Part shown: one piece after another, positions 1-8,374 of the stretch
Layout: each line of letters starts with the position of its first letter
Numbering within the stretch: the first letter of the stretch is position 1
Source: Anaerorhabdus sp036636695
GTDB lineage: Bacteria; Bacillota_I; Bacilli_A; Erysipelotrichales; Erysipelotrichaceae
NCBI RefSeq assembly: GCF_036636695.1
Contig: NZ_JAVWNW010000019.1
DNA length: 27,535 nt
Strand: one strand, 5' to 3'
Made by a program: the position numbers and the translations under genes
Notes under the pieces: model-generated
Told to the model about the DNA's origin: nothing
The model's database searches: none
The model's input: the letters and a program-made list of their open reading frames with translations, nothing else

Positions 1-4
1 ATAG

Positions 5-46
5 CCCTTATAGGGTTAAGTCAGAACCACGTGTTTTACACGTGGA
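5..46. repeat. Paired hairpins resembling an IS200/IS605 element end
   Basis: Two adjacent hairpins are visible. The first is GCCCT-TAT-AGGGT near 5-17 (one G-U pair); the second is perfect, CCACGTGT-TTT-ACACGTGG, at about 28-46. The intervening GTCAGAACC and the CCAC..GTGG stem are of the type seen at IS200/IS605 ends and in TnpB guide-RNA scaffolds of Bacillota; that assignment comes from memory of the motif, not from a search. The element body would lie upstream of the window. A similar CCAC-type hairpin begins at the other edge of the window. Confidence 0.4.
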
Positions 47-62
47 AGCTATTTTCTTGATA

Positions 63-71
63 TGCTATAAT
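63..71 (+). promoter_or_regulatory. Extended -10 promoter
   Basis: TGCTATAAT is a perfect extended -10 element 23 bases before the first gene. The -35 position (43-48, TGGAAG) is poor and falls inside the upstream hairpin, so recognition would depend on the extended -10. The ribosome site GAAAGGG lies at 81-87, six bases before the ATG. Confidence 0.6.
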
Positions 72-93
72 AAAAAAATGGAAAGGGTAGCCT

Positions 94-675
94 ATGAAAA
101 AAATAATTATAAGTATCATTGTGTTATTGCTCTTAGCTTTAGGTGGAGGAGTATTTTATATATATACAAATATCTACAATAGTAAACAAAAAGATTTAGG
201 AATTACCGTGACTGAACAAGATCAACAATCATTAAATGAAAAACTTGCAGGTACGTTGAATAATGAAACAGGTCGAAAAGAATTTACAGCAGAATTAAGT
301 CAAGCAGAGTCTAGTATATTATTGGAAAACGTTTTAAATAATGTTGTTCCTTGTTCCGATGTTCAAACTGTAATTACACCTGATAATCTGACAATTTCGA
401 TGACCGCAATGATTGATGAAGGTTTAAAAGAAAAATTGAATGCTCCAATTCCTTTACCAGATAGTGCAGGACTTCTATTAGTTGCGAGTGTAGATACAAT
501 TGATGGTAAAATCAATGTTAATGTAACTAAAGCAGAGATCGGTGGTTTGGAATTACCAACTTCATTTATTTCAAAATACAATACAAGAATTTCTCAACTG
601 TTTTTAGATCAAGGATATAATTCAGTAACATTGCAAGATGGAAGTTTATCTGTTAGTGGTTTTGTAAAAGACTAG
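94..675 (+). CDS. Membrane-anchored extracytoplasmic protein of unknown function
   Basis: A 193-residue protein with one hydrophobic segment at residues 4-25 after a short Lys-Lys start. There is no lipobox cysteine, so it is most likely a type II anchored protein with its bulk outside the cell. The soluble part contains a short motif DLGITVTEQD (about residues 35-44), a single Cys near residue 87, and alternating beta-rich segments ending in DGSLSVSGFV. The architecture (N-terminal anchor plus a roughly 150-residue beta-rich domain) recalls the small YpmS/DUF2140-type proteins of Bacillota, but I cannot confirm homology. It is monocistronic: its own extended -10 promoter precedes it and a terminator follows at 714-746. 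Function not assigned. Confidence 0.6.
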   Translation: MKKIIISIIVLLLLALGGGVFYIYTNIYNSKQKDLGITVTEQDQQSLNEKLAGTLNNETGRKEFTAELSQAESSILLENVLNNVVPCSDVQTVITPDNLTISMTAMIDEGLKEKLNAPIPLPDSAGLLLVASVDTIDGKINVNVTKAEIGGLELPTSFISKYNTRISQLFLDQGYNSVTLQDGSLSVSGFVKD

Positions 676-713
676 TGACAATCAATGACCATCGATGATA
701 AATAAAATAACTT

Positions 714-746
714 AAACATTTTACGTAGATAGTGAAATGTTTTTTT
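714..746 (+). terminator. Rho-independent terminator
   Basis: AAACATTT (714-721) pairs with AAATGTTT (735-742) and runs into a T tract to 746. It ends the transcript of the anchored protein. The tract directly abuts the promoter of the next operon. Confidence 0.65.
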
Positions 747-759
747 ATATTTAAGAGAG

Positions 760-768
760 TGCTATACT
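760..768 (+). promoter_or_regulatory. Extended -10 promoter of the GNAT-corA-DUF1003 operon
   Basis: TGCTATACT matches the extended -10 consensus. Its expected -35 position overlaps the T tract of the preceding terminator and has no good hexamer, so the extended -10 probably carries recognition. Confidence 0.5.
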
Positions 769-789
769 TAATTTGTGAGGTTGATATGT

Positions 790-1479
790 ATGGACTTATT
801 AAAAGACTATAAAAGTTATTGTAATTTAATTACATTAAAAAATGATGAAGATTCAAAAATCTATTATGAGAGTGATCATGCTTTGGTTATCTATAAAGAG
901 TGTATGGATTGTACATTTGTTGCCTGTGATGATGAAAGGGAAATAGAAAATTGTTTGCGTTACGTTACAATAAAGCCAAACACTTCTTTTTGTATTCAAC
1001 ATACAAGATTATTAAACTATATTCCACCGCTTGTTGATTCTTTTCAATGTTGCAATTATGTTTATGACAAAGATAATTTTGAATTTAAACAACGTAATGA
1101 TATAGAAATAAGAGAATTAGATGAATCTTATTTTGATTTTGTATTTGAACATTATGATGGATATAATAATCCAGATTATATTATGGAAAGACTTGAGAGT
1201 GGTAATCTTTGGGGTGCATTCAATGAAAGTGAATGTCTTGGATTTATTGGCTATCATGATGAGGGGTCCATGGGCTTACTACATGTTATTGAAGCATATC
1301 GCAAACAAGGAATTGGGGAGTATTTAGAGAGTTTTTTAATACATAAAAGCATTCAAGATAAACGTATTCCTTTTGCCCAAGTGTATCCAGGAAACATTGC
1401 ATCAGAACATCTACAAAGGAAATTAGGATTAGTGCCAAGTGATAATGTGATTACATGGGGAGGATATGGCGGGCAATGA
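790..1479 (+). CDS. GNAT family N-acetyltransferase
   Basis: Predicted acetyl-CoA-dependent N-acetyltransferase, substrate unknown. I start it at ATG 790 (229 residues) because GAGG at 777-780 is correctly spaced; a GTG at 775 would sit on that ribosome site. The N-terminal half (about residues 1-100) is cysteine-rich and not recognised. The C-terminal half (about 105-229) is a GNAT fold with the acetyl-CoA pyrophosphate loop RKQGIGEYL near residue 171 (R/Q-x-x-G-x-G), preceded by the beta-bulge LLHVIEAY and followed by NIASEHLQRKLGL, the usual motif B helix. The two-part build resembles GNATs with an N-terminal degenerate acetyltransferase domain. Its stop overlaps the start of the next gene (ATGA), so the two are translationally coupled. 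Confidence 0.8.
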   Translation: MDLLKDYKSYCNLITLKNDEDSKIYYESDHALVIYKECMDCTFVACDDEREIENCLRYVTIKPNTSFCIQHTRLLNYIPPLVDSFQCCNYVYDKDNFEFKQRNDIEIRELDESYFDFVFEHYDGYNNPDYIMERLESGNLWGAFNESECLGFIGYHDEGSMGLLHVIEAYRKQGIGEYLESFLIHKSIQDKRIPFAQVYPGNIASEHLQRKLGLVPSDNVITWGGYGGQ

Positions 1480-2408
1480 TTTATTTAAATGATAAGGGAC
1501 ACTTAGAAGAAATTAATATTCGCGATGTTGGCGATAACTGCTGTTTTGGACATTTAACTTTGAATGAGTTAATTGAGAATCAAATGTATATGAAAGTTGA
1601 TTCGCAAGTAATAGAAGCTTGTACAAGTGCACAGGCAAGGTATAAAAACAGTATAGATAGTTTTGATGATTATAGTTTTGGAATTCTAAATATCATTGAG
1701 GTAAATCAGTTATATGCAGATCGCGATCGTGTAGCATTCCTTTTACGTAAGAATCAATTCTTTTTGATTGAACTAGTAGATAGCAATAAAAGCATAGAAG
1801 ATTTATTTGAAAAAGTAATAAAACGATACTGTAATAATGTGCAGTTTGACATTATAGTATCTGCAATATTAGGTTCATTTCTTCAAGATGGTTATGATGC
1901 ATTAGATAAGATTGATGAAGTAATTACATTGATGGAGACAAACATTGTTGAAGAACGTGCGAGTTCTAAACTCAATCGTGAAATCTATGCTTTGAAGGAT
2001 CAAATTAGTATTTTAAAGAATTACTATAATCAACTTATGGAGATTGGAACATGTTTACAAGAAAATGTAAATGATCTATTTACACCAGAAGATTTAAGAC
2101 ATATCAAAATATTTACAAATCGTTGTTCACGATTACTGAATGCATGTATTAGTAAACAAGAAGATTTAGTACACTTAAGAGAAGCATTGGATGCAATGTT
2201 AGACTACCAATTGAATAATATTATGAAGTTTTTTACAGTAATTACTACTATTTTCCTACCCTTAACGCTTATAGTAGGATGGTATGGGATGAATTTTACA
2301 AACATGCCAGAATTAACTTGGGAGTATGGTTATAGCACAGTGATATTACTTAGTGCTATTGTAGTAATAGGATGTTTTTACTTCTTTAGAAAGAGAAAAT
2401 TATTATAG
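1476..2408 (+). CDS. CorA-like divalent cation (Mg2+) transporter
   Basis: Inner-membrane channel-type transporter of the CorA/MIT family (310 residues). The start is ATG 1476, overlapping the upstream stop, with GGGGAGGA at 1457-1464; an upstream ATG at 1455 would overlap that ribosome site. The cytoplasmic N-terminal domain is followed by a long helical region (about 150-235) and two C-terminal transmembrane helices. The hallmark GMN motif is at residues 271-273 at the end of TM1, followed by the periplasmic loop NMPEL that is characteristic of CorA. A positively charged tail RKRK closes the protein. The following DUF1003 membrane protein begins 8 bases later. Mg2+ is the usual substrate; Co2+ or Ni2+ cannot be excluded. 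Confidence 0.9.
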   Translation: MIYLNDKGHLEEINIRDVGDNCCFGHLTLNELIENQMYMKVDSQVIEACTSAQARYKNSIDSFDDYSFGILNIIEVNQLYADRDRVAFLLRKNQFFLIELVDSNKSIEDLFEKVIKRYCNNVQFDIIVSAILGSFLQDGYDALDKIDEVITLMETNIVEERASSKLNREIYALKDQISILKNYYNQLMEIGTCLQENVNDLFTPEDLRHIKIFTNRCSRLLNACISKQEDLVHLREALDAMLDYQLNNIMKFFTVITTIFLPLTLIVGWYGMNFTNMPELTWEYGYSTVILLSAIVVIGCFYFFRKRKLL

Positions 2409-2416
2409 AGGATAAA

Positions 2417-2902
2417 ATGATGGATAGTAAAGAAAAACTACTAAAAGAGATTTTGGAAGATGTAGATGCGGAAATGACTGATGAAGAAATCATTCATTTA
2501 TTGCTAAGTCGGAAGATTGCATCAAAAGATTTTAATTCTAAACTCAGTGTTGGGGATAAGACAGCAGACAACCTTGCGAAATTTGCAGGAAGTTGGACTT
2601 TCATTATTATATTTTTGACAATCTTAATTATTTGGATTATGTATAACTCAGTCTTAGGTAAACATTTTGACCCGTATCCATTTATCTTGTTGAATCTAAT
2701 CTTATCGTGTATCGCTGCAATACAAGCACCAATCATCATGATGAGTCAAAATAGACAAGAACAAAAAGACCGTGAACGCGCGGAAAATGATTATCGTGTT
2801 AATGTAAAGACAGAAATTATTCTTTCTGATTTACATATGAAAATGGATAAATTACTAGAAAATCAAAAAAATATTTTAGATAATCAAGAGAAAGACGACT
2901 AA
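2417..2902 (+). CDS. DUF1003 membrane protein
   Basis: A 161-residue integral membrane protein of the DUF1003 family. It has a charged N-terminal region (1-50), two predicted transmembrane helices (about 56-77 and 88-110) separated by the conserved FDPYPFILLNL, and then QAPIIMMSQNRQ..KDR, the family signature, ending in a charged amphipathic helix suited to coiled-coil formation. Two adjacent ATGs (2417 and 2420) are possible; GAGGAT at 2409-2413 serves either. It sits 8 bases after the CorA gene, so a shared role in ion homeostasis is a reasonable inference. Biochemical function of the family is not known to me. Confidence 0.85.
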   Translation: MMDSKEKLLKEILEDVDAEMTDEEIIHLLLSRKIASKDFNSKLSVGDKTADNLAKFAGSWTFIIIFLTILIIWIMYNSVLGKHFDPYPFILLNLILSCIAAIQAPIIMMSQNRQEQKDRERAENDYRVNVKTEIILSDLHMKMDKLLENQKNILDNQEKDD

Positions 2903-2904
2903 TG

Positions 2905-2919
2905 CAACTTTAAGTTGCG
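2905..2919. repeat. Short palindrome after the DUF1003 gene
   Basis: GCAACTTTAAGTTGC folds as a 6-bp stem with a 3-base loop. It lacks a following T tract, so a terminator role is doubtful; it could be a weak pause or protein-binding site. Confidence 0.35.
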
Positions 2920-2997
2920 TATTTGCAAGTAGAGGTTGGTAGAAATTTATTTGATGAAATTTATGATTAAGGTAGTCAAATAAAGGAGGAATTGTAA

Positions 2998-3522
2998 ATG
3001 ACTTTTTCAGAAAACTTAAAACTAATTAGAAAAGAAAAAGGCATAACTCAAGAAGAACTTGCAGATATGCTAGAAGTAAGTCGTCAAGCGGTATCTAAAT
3101 GGGAATTGGACGAAGGGTATCCTGAAGCTGAAAAACTAATGTTACTGGCTAATAAGTTAAATGTATCATTGGATTTTTTGATGGGAAATTCAATTTTGAA
3201 TGAATCAAATAAATCACAAACAACAGGTAGAATTCTAATCACTTCCTATGATGGAAAATCAATTATTAATTGTTACAAAATAACTTCATCTAATATTTTT
3301 GCAACTAAAAAAGGTGATCCTAAGTATGCTCTATTTGGAATTGATGGTTCTTCATTTTGGGGCGAAAATAGTACATTGTTAGGATGGTACAATGATAGTG
3401 ATTCTATTCAAAATGAAATAAAAGAAATAATGCACGCAATGAAACAAGGTCAAACAAGTTACGAACTTAAATATGCTGTCGCTCCACGAGAAAACTTTGG
3501 AAAATTGCTAAAGCTAAAGTAG
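2998..3522 (+). CDS. XRE-family transcriptional regulator
   Basis: A 174-residue cytoplasmic DNA-binding protein. Residues 5-60 form a classical Cro/C1 helix-turn-helix (ITQEELADMLEVSRQAVSKWE, recognition helix RQAVSKWE), ending in SLDFLMG as in the SinR/Xre group of Bacillota. The remaining 110 residues are a small mixed alpha/beta domain of unknown ligand. A strong AAAGGAGGAATTGTAAATG ribosome site fixes the start. It stands alone between the DUF1003 gene and a terminator; targets are unknown. Confidence 0.85.
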   Translation: MTFSENLKLIRKEKGITQEELADMLEVSRQAVSKWELDEGYPEAEKLMLLANKLNVSLDFLMGNSILNESNKSQTTGRILITSYDGKSIINCYKITSSNIFATKKGDPKYALFGIDGSSFWGENSTLLGWYNDSDSIQNEIKEIMHAMKQGQTSYELKYAVAPRENFGKLLKLK

Positions 3523-3588
3523 ATTTATATCTAGCAGGATGGTTATTAATTTTTGAAATATTTATCAAATCTGTTCATGAGACTATAA

Positions 3589-3615
3589 AAAAGAATAGCT
3601 TTTAGCTATTCTTTT
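3589..3615. terminator. Bidirectional Rho-independent terminator
   Basis: AAAAGAATAGCT (3589-3600) and AGCTATTCTTTT (3604-3615) form a perfect 12-bp stem with a TTT loop. The A tract on one side and T tract on the other allow it to end both the XRE gene (plus) and the convergent glucosidase gene (minus). Confidence 0.85.
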
Positions 3616-3618
3616 AAC

Positions 3619-5340
3619 TTAAACACGATATTTACTAGAATGAAGTGCTACTTTAGGTTGAGGCTCTTCTTTTTTTATGAGTTTGTATAAATGTGCTTCA
3701 AAAGGAGCTAATTTCATGACTCTGCGTAATTCTTTATCAAGTCCATTATGTAGTAATTCTTCCCCTTGTAATGGTTCATCTAAGGTGATATCAGAAGCTT
3801 GTTTTGTTAAGTTAATCATAATGAAATATTCATCCTCTCCTAAGCTTCGTTTGAAACATAAGATACTTTTATGATCTTTGTTTAATTCTTTAAAGGTACC
3901 AGTACATAATGCTTCGTTATTTTTTCTAAGTTCAATTAATTTTTTATAAAAATTGTAAATAGATTGGGGGTCCTTTATACAATCTTCAGCATTAATTACA
4001 GTATAGTTTGGATTTAGTTTAATCCAAGGTGTTGTGGTAGAGAAACCAGCATAATCTTCACTTGACCATTGTACTGGAGTTCTTGCATTATCACGTGTTA
4101 CATATTGTCCAATTTTTTTAGCGATAGGAAGTGGTACATGCAACATATCATGCATGGCTTGTACTGAATTAATAGCTTCATAGTCTTTCCATTCATGGTA
4201 ATCAAGTTTAAGATTTGTCATACCAATTTCTTCTCCTTGATAAATGAAGGGAGTACCATACAACATAAAATTGTATAAAGCAAATGCTTTGGCAGATTCT
4301 AAATAATAAAGTTTGATATCTCCATAGCGTTCAATGTGTCGCATGTTATCATGATTAGAAAGAAAATTCGCAATATAACCATGATGTTCCATCATAGCAT
4401 TTTGCCATTTTCGAGTAATTGATTTAATATCACTGGCATTAAAACGATAAAACTTTCTAAAATCATATTTTCCTAAAGAACCATACCCTAATGTTGATAA
4501 ATCGAAATGAAAGCACATATCAATTTCTTTATTGTCGGGATTAGTATAATTCATGGCATCTTGCAATGTAACCATGCATCCTTCAGCTAATGTTATAACA
4601 CCATCATATTTTGACATTACTTTCTCATTCATTTCTTTCAAATAAGTATGAACTTTTGGACCATTAAGAATATAATCATCAGGAAATTGATATCCTTTTT
4701 TATTTGGATTTTTGTCAGGTAATCCTGGTTTTTTGTCAATACAGTTAATCACATCCATGCGAAAACCACGAATTCCTTTATTTAAATAAAACTTCATTAC
4801 ATTATAAATTTCTTCACGTACTTTTTCATTTTCCCAATTTAAATCAGCTTGTGTGGGAGCAAAGGAAGTTAAATAATAAGAATTATCATTTTCTTTTGTC
4901 CAGGAACTTCCACCAAAGAAACTGAGCCAGTTATTTGGTTCACGATGATTTACGCCTTCTTTGAAATAATAAAAATCACGATAAGGGCTTGAAGGGTTAT
5001 TAAGTGCATCTTTAAACCATTTGTGTTCAGTTGATGTATGATTCGCAACTAAATCCATGAGAATATCAATGTTTCTATTTTTGCATTCAAGAAGTAATTC
5101 ATCAAAATCATCCATTGTGCCATACTCTGGATTGATTGCATAATAATCACTTATATCATAGCCATAATCATCATTGGGGGATGCGTAAATTGGACTTAAC
5201 CAAATACATGTAATTCCCAAGTTTTTTAGATAATCGAGTTTACTAATAATACCCTGAATATCACCAATACCATCGTTATTGCTATCCTTAAATGAACGTG
5301 GCCATATTTGATACACTACAGAATGTTTAAAATCTACCAT
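3619..5340 (-). CDS. malL: Oligo-1,6-glucosidase / alpha-glucosidase (GH13)
   Basis: Cytoplasmic glycoside hydrolase of family GH13, 573 residues from the ATG at 5340, which is preceded on the minus strand by GGAGGGG; longer reading frames upstream lack this site. The (beta/alpha)8 catalytic domain starts at VVYQIWPRSFKDSNNDGIGD. Catalytic residues are nucleophile D196 (GFRMDVI), acid/base E253 (TLAEG) and D331 (LSNHD). Valine directly after the nucleophile is, from family knowledge, typical of enzymes preferring alpha-1,6 bonds (isomaltose, isomaltulose, panose), so oligo-1,6-glucosidase is favoured over maltase; dextran glucosidase (DexB-like) is an alternative. Length fits the family (about 560). 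It is divergent from glpK across 84 bases containing overlapping promoters. Confidence 0.9.
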   Translation of the reverse strand: MVDFKHSVVYQIWPRSFKDSNNDGIGDIQGIISKLDYLKNLGITCIWLSPIYASPNDDYGYDISDYYAINPEYGTMDDFDELLLECKNRNIDILMDLVANHTSTEHKWFKDALNNPSSPYRDFYYFKEGVNHREPNNWLSFFGGSSWTKENDNSYYLTSFAPTQADLNWENEKVREEIYNVMKFYLNKGIRGFRMDVINCIDKKPGLPDKNPNKKGYQFPDDYILNGPKVHTYLKEMNEKVMSKYDGVITLAEGCMVTLQDAMNYTNPDNKEIDMCFHFDLSTLGYGSLGKYDFRKFYRFNASDIKSITRKWQNAMMEHHGYIANFLSNHDNMRHIERYGDIKLYYLESAKAFALYNFMLYGTPFIYQGEEIGMTNLKLDYHEWKDYEAINSVQAMHDMLHVPLPIAKKIGQYVTRDNARTPVQWSSEDYAGFSTTTPWIKLNPNYTVINAEDCIKDPQSIYNFYKKLIELRKNNEALCTGTFKELNKDHKSILCFKRSLGEDEYFIMINLTKQASDITLDEPLQGEELLHNGLDKELRRVMKLAPFEAHLYKLIKKEEPQPKVALHSSKYRV

Positions 5341-5364
5341 GTTACCCCTCCATCTATAACATTT

Positions 5365-5395
5365 ATTATAAACTCTTTCGTAATTCTTGTATAAT
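5365..5395. promoter_or_regulatory. Overlapping divergent promoters (glucosidase and glpK)
   Basis: A minus-strand TATAAT lies at 5365-5370 and a plus-strand TATAAT at 5390-5395. With 17-bp spacing the minus-strand -35 (TATACA, 5388-5393) sits on the plus-strand -10, and the plus-strand -35 (TATAAA, 5367-5372) sits on the minus-strand -10. The two polymerase sites would therefore exclude each other. Confidence 0.5.
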
Positions 5396-5424
5396 GGAGA
5401 TAAAGAAAAACAAGGAGAAACGAT

Positions 5425-6921
5425 GTGGGAAAATATGTAATGGCAATTGATCAAGGAACCACAAGTTCTAGAGCAATTCTGTTTAATCATGATTTAGATA
5501 TTATTTCTACAGCTCAACGAGAATTTAAACAATACTTTCCAAAACCTGGTTGGGTTGAACATGATGCAAATGAAATTTGGTTAAGTGTTTTAGCATGTAT
5601 GACAGATTGCATAGTCCAAGCGGAAATTGATCCAGGTGATGTTTGTAGTTTAGGAATAACCAATCAACGTGAAACGGCAGTTGTTTGGAATAAAGACACA
5701 GGATTACCGATTTATCATGCGATTGTTTGGCAATCACGACAAACATCAGGCATTTGTGATGATTTAAAAGAAAAAGGATATTCAACACTTATTGAAGAAA
5801 AAACAGGACTTAAAATTGATCCTTATTTTTCTGCGACAAAAGTAAAATGGATTTTAGATCATGTAGAAGGAGCTAGAGAGTTAGCGCAAAAAGGTAAGCT
5901 TTTATTTGGTACAATTGACACATGGTTAGTTTGGAAGTTATCTGGACAAGCAAATCACGTTACTGATTATACAAATGCTTCTCGAACATTACTCTATAAT
6001 ATTTATGATTTAAAGTGGGATGAAGAATTGTGTACGATAATGGATGTACCAATGAATATGTTGCCCGAGGTTAAACCATCAAGTTGCATTTATGGGATGA
6101 CAGCTAGTTATCATTTCTTTAACCATGAAATTCCAATAGCTGGAATTGCGGGTGATCAACAAGCCGCATTATTTGGTCAGGCTTGTTTTGAAGAAGGCTC
6201 GGCAAAGAATACTTATGGTACAGGTTGTTTTTTATTGATGAATACGGGTAAGAAACCAATTAAAAGCTCACACGGATTAGTTACTACAATTGCATGGGGT
6301 ATTGATAATGAAGTTAACTATGCTCTTGAAGGCAGTGTGTTTGTGGCAGGAAGTGCAGTACAGTGGCTTCGTGATGGATTGCAGTTTTTCAAAAGTGCAA
6401 GTGAGACTGAAGAATTAGCAGAAAGTGTAAATGATACTGGAGGTGTCTATTTGGTACCTGCTTTTGTTGGTTTAGGAGCTCCTTATTGGGATGATAAGTG
6501 TCGTGGTGCAATGTTTGGCTTAACACGTGGAACCAAAAGAGAACATATCATACGGGCTACCTTAGATTCACTTGCTTATCAAACAAAAGATATTTTAGAT
6601 GCAATGCAAGAGGACTCAAAAGTGAATTTAGTTTCGCTTCGTGTAGACGGTGGAGCCGCTACTAATAATTATCTTATGCAATTTCAAAGTGATTTACTTC
6701 AATGCAAAGTTGATCGCCCTAAAGTTTTAGAAACCACTGCACTTGGTGCTGCCAGTCTGGCTGGATTAGCGGTTGATTTTTGGAAAGATAAAGAAGAAAT
6801 TAAACAAAAGTTATCAATGGAAAAAATATTCAGTCCAAAGATGAAAGTGGAAGAAGCAACAACGTTTTATAAAGGATGGAAAAAAGCTGTAAAAGCATGT
6901 ATGGAATACCAAGAAGACTAA
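5425..6921 (+). CDS. glpK: Glycerol kinase
   Basis: ATP-dependent phosphorylation of glycerol to glycerol 3-phosphate in the cytoplasm; FGGY family, 498 residues (usual about 500). The phosphate loop is IDQGTTSSRA (residues 8-17), the substrate region includes NQRETAVVW and WQSRQT, and the second phosphate motif is GDQQAALFGQ. The adenine-binding part is GGAATNNYLMQFQSDLL near residue 410. H230 in the sequence TASYHFF matches the histidine that HPr phosphorylates in Enterococcus glycerol kinase, suggesting PTS control. The start is GTG 5425, 7 bases after AAGGAG (5412-5417), giving the normal N-terminus; an out-of-frame ATG overlaps it. It leads the glycerol operon, with the next gene 10 bases on. 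Confidence 0.95.
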   Translation: MGKYVMAIDQGTTSSRAILFNHDLDIISTAQREFKQYFPKPGWVEHDANEIWLSVLACMTDCIVQAEIDPGDVCSLGITNQRETAVVWNKDTGLPIYHAIVWQSRQTSGICDDLKEKGYSTLIEEKTGLKIDPYFSATKVKWILDHVEGARELAQKGKLLFGTIDTWLVWKLSGQANHVTDYTNASRTLLYNIYDLKWDEELCTIMDVPMNMLPEVKPSSCIYGMTASYHFFNHEIPIAGIAGDQQAALFGQACFEEGSAKNTYGTGCFLLMNTGKKPIKSSHGLVTTIAWGIDNEVNYALEGSVFVAGSAVQWLRDGLQFFKSASETEELAESVNDTGGVYLVPAFVGLGAPYWDDKCRGAMFGLTRGTKREHIIRATLDSLAYQTKDILDAMQEDSKVNLVSLRVDGGAATNNYLMQFQSDLLQCKVDRPKVLETTALGAASLAGLAVDFWKDKEEIKQKLSMEKIFSPKMKVEEATTFYKGWKKAVKACMEYQED

Positions 6922-6931
6922 AGGAGATTTT

Positions 6932-8374
6932 ATGACAGATATTGTAATAATAGGGGCAGGGATTACAGGATGTTTTTTAGCTCACGATTTGAGTCGATAT
7001 GATGGTTCAATTGTCGTGTTAGAAAAAGAAAATGATGTAGCTTGTGGTGCGACAATGGCAAATAGTGCAATTATTCATAGTGGTCATGATCCTAAAGATG
7101 GCACATTGAAAGCAAAGTTGAATGTTCGCGGCAATCAAATGTATGAAGAAATTTGTAAAGAATTGGATTGTACATTCATGCGTATTGGTGCATATGTTTT
7201 AGCGACAAGTCAGGAAGAAAACGAAACGTTATTGCAACTAAAAAAACAAGCGGATAGTCGTCAAGTCCCTTGTTGTCTACATACTAGAGAAGAAATAATA
7301 AAAAAGGAACCTCAACTATCAGATCAAGTTATTAGTGGTTTATGGTTGCCTTCAACAGGTATTTTATATCCATGGGAAATCGCAATCGCATTGATGGAAA
7401 ATGCAATATCAAATGGCGTAGATTTAAAATTAGATGAAGAAGTAATAAAAATCGAAAAAATTGATCAAGGTTATCGTGTAAAGACAAAGAATCAAACCAT
7501 TGATACAAAGATAGTTATTAATTGCAGTGGTGTTTATGCAGATGATTTGTATGCAACACTAATACAGCGTAAAGATTTTTCTATTACTGCAAGAAAAGGT
7601 GAATACTTTGTATTAGATCATATGAAGAAACCATATGTAAATCATGTATTATATCCTGTTCCAAGTAAAATTGGAAAAGGTGTATTAGTAGTCCCGACTA
7701 TTCATGATAATATTTTACTGGGTCCTACAAGTTATGAAGTCGATGATAAATATGCAATTAATAATACACAAAAAGGATTGGATTTTGTAAGAGGGCAATT
7801 ATCAAAAATTGTAAAAGATGTTCCAATGGATAAACTGATAAGAACCTTTGCAGGTAATCGTCCAAGTGGTAATACAAAAGATTTTATTATTGAAGAATCA
7901 AAGGAGTGTCCTGATTTTTTCAATGTTGCTGCTATTGAATCACCTGGACTTGCATCAGCACCAGCGATATCAGAAATGGTTGTGGGCTTAATTTTAGATA
8001 AACATGCATTAAATAAAAAAGAAAATGTAATTAAAGTAAATCGTCCTAAAGTTAGAGTAAAAGATTGTTCGATTGATGAGAAGAACGAACTTGTCAAAAA
8101 AGATAAACGTTATGCAAAAATGATTTGTCGTTGTGAACAAATTACAGAGGCTGAAATCATCGATGCAATTCATCGTCCCTGCGGTGCTACAACTGTAAAA
8201 GGTGTAAAGAAAAGAGTAGGGCCAGGACTAGGTAGATGTCAAGGAGGATTTTGTGAACCGCTTGTTGTTGAAATTCTTGCACGAGAATTAAATAAAGACC
8301 CACAAGAAATAGTATTAGATAATTTAGACTCTAAGATGCTAGTAGAAAGGACCAAACAAAATGAAAACAATTGA
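6932..8374 (+). CDS. glpA: FAD-dependent glycerol-3-phosphate dehydrogenase-like oxidoreductase with [2Fe-2S] domain
   Basis: Predicted to oxidise glycerol 3-phosphate to dihydroxyacetone phosphate, passing electrons on. 480 residues. Residues 1-370 are a DAO-type flavoprotein with the dinucleotide motif IIGAGITGCF (6-15) and the GATMANSAIIHSGHD segment typical of glycerol-3-phosphate dehydrogenases/oxidases. Residues 395-460 are a BFD-like [2Fe-2S] domain with ligands C399, C401, C436 and C441 (C-x-C ... C-x4-C). That two-part build is the anaerobic GlpA type rather than aerobic GlpD or oxidase GlpO. AGGAG lies just before ATG. It overlaps the next gene by 14 bases. The glpA symbol rests on architecture and on the adjacent glpK. 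Confidence 0.85.
   Translation: MTDIVIIGAGITGCFLAHDLSRYDGSIVVLEKENDVACGATMANSAIIHSGHDPKDGTLKAKLNVRGNQMYEEICKELDCTFMRIGAYVLATSQEENETLLQLKKQADSRQVPCCLHTREEIIKKEPQLSDQVISGLWLPSTGILYPWEIAIALMENAISNGVDLKLDEEVIKIEKIDQGYRVKTKNQTIDTKIVINCSGVYADDLYATLIQRKDFSITARKGEYFVLDHMKKPYVNHVLYPVPSKIGKGVLVVPTIHDNILLGPTSYEVDDKYAINNTQKGLDFVRGQLSKIVKDVPMDKLIRTFAGNRPSGNTKDFIIEESKECPDFFNVAAIESPGLASAPAISEMVVGLILDKHALNKKENVIKVNRPKVRVKDCSIDEKNELVKKDKRYAKMICRCEQITEAEIIDAIHRPCGATTVKGVKKRVGPGLGRCQGGFCEPLVVEILARELNKDPQEIVLDNLDSKMLVERTKQNENN

Noticed and set aside
2905..2919. Rho-independent terminator after DUF1003
   Set aside because: The short stem has no T tract following it.
5341..5490. 50-residue N-terminal extension of the glucosidase
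   Set aside because: The extension runs across the divergent promoters and into glpK; GGAGGGG precedes the ATG at 5340 and GH13 homology begins there.
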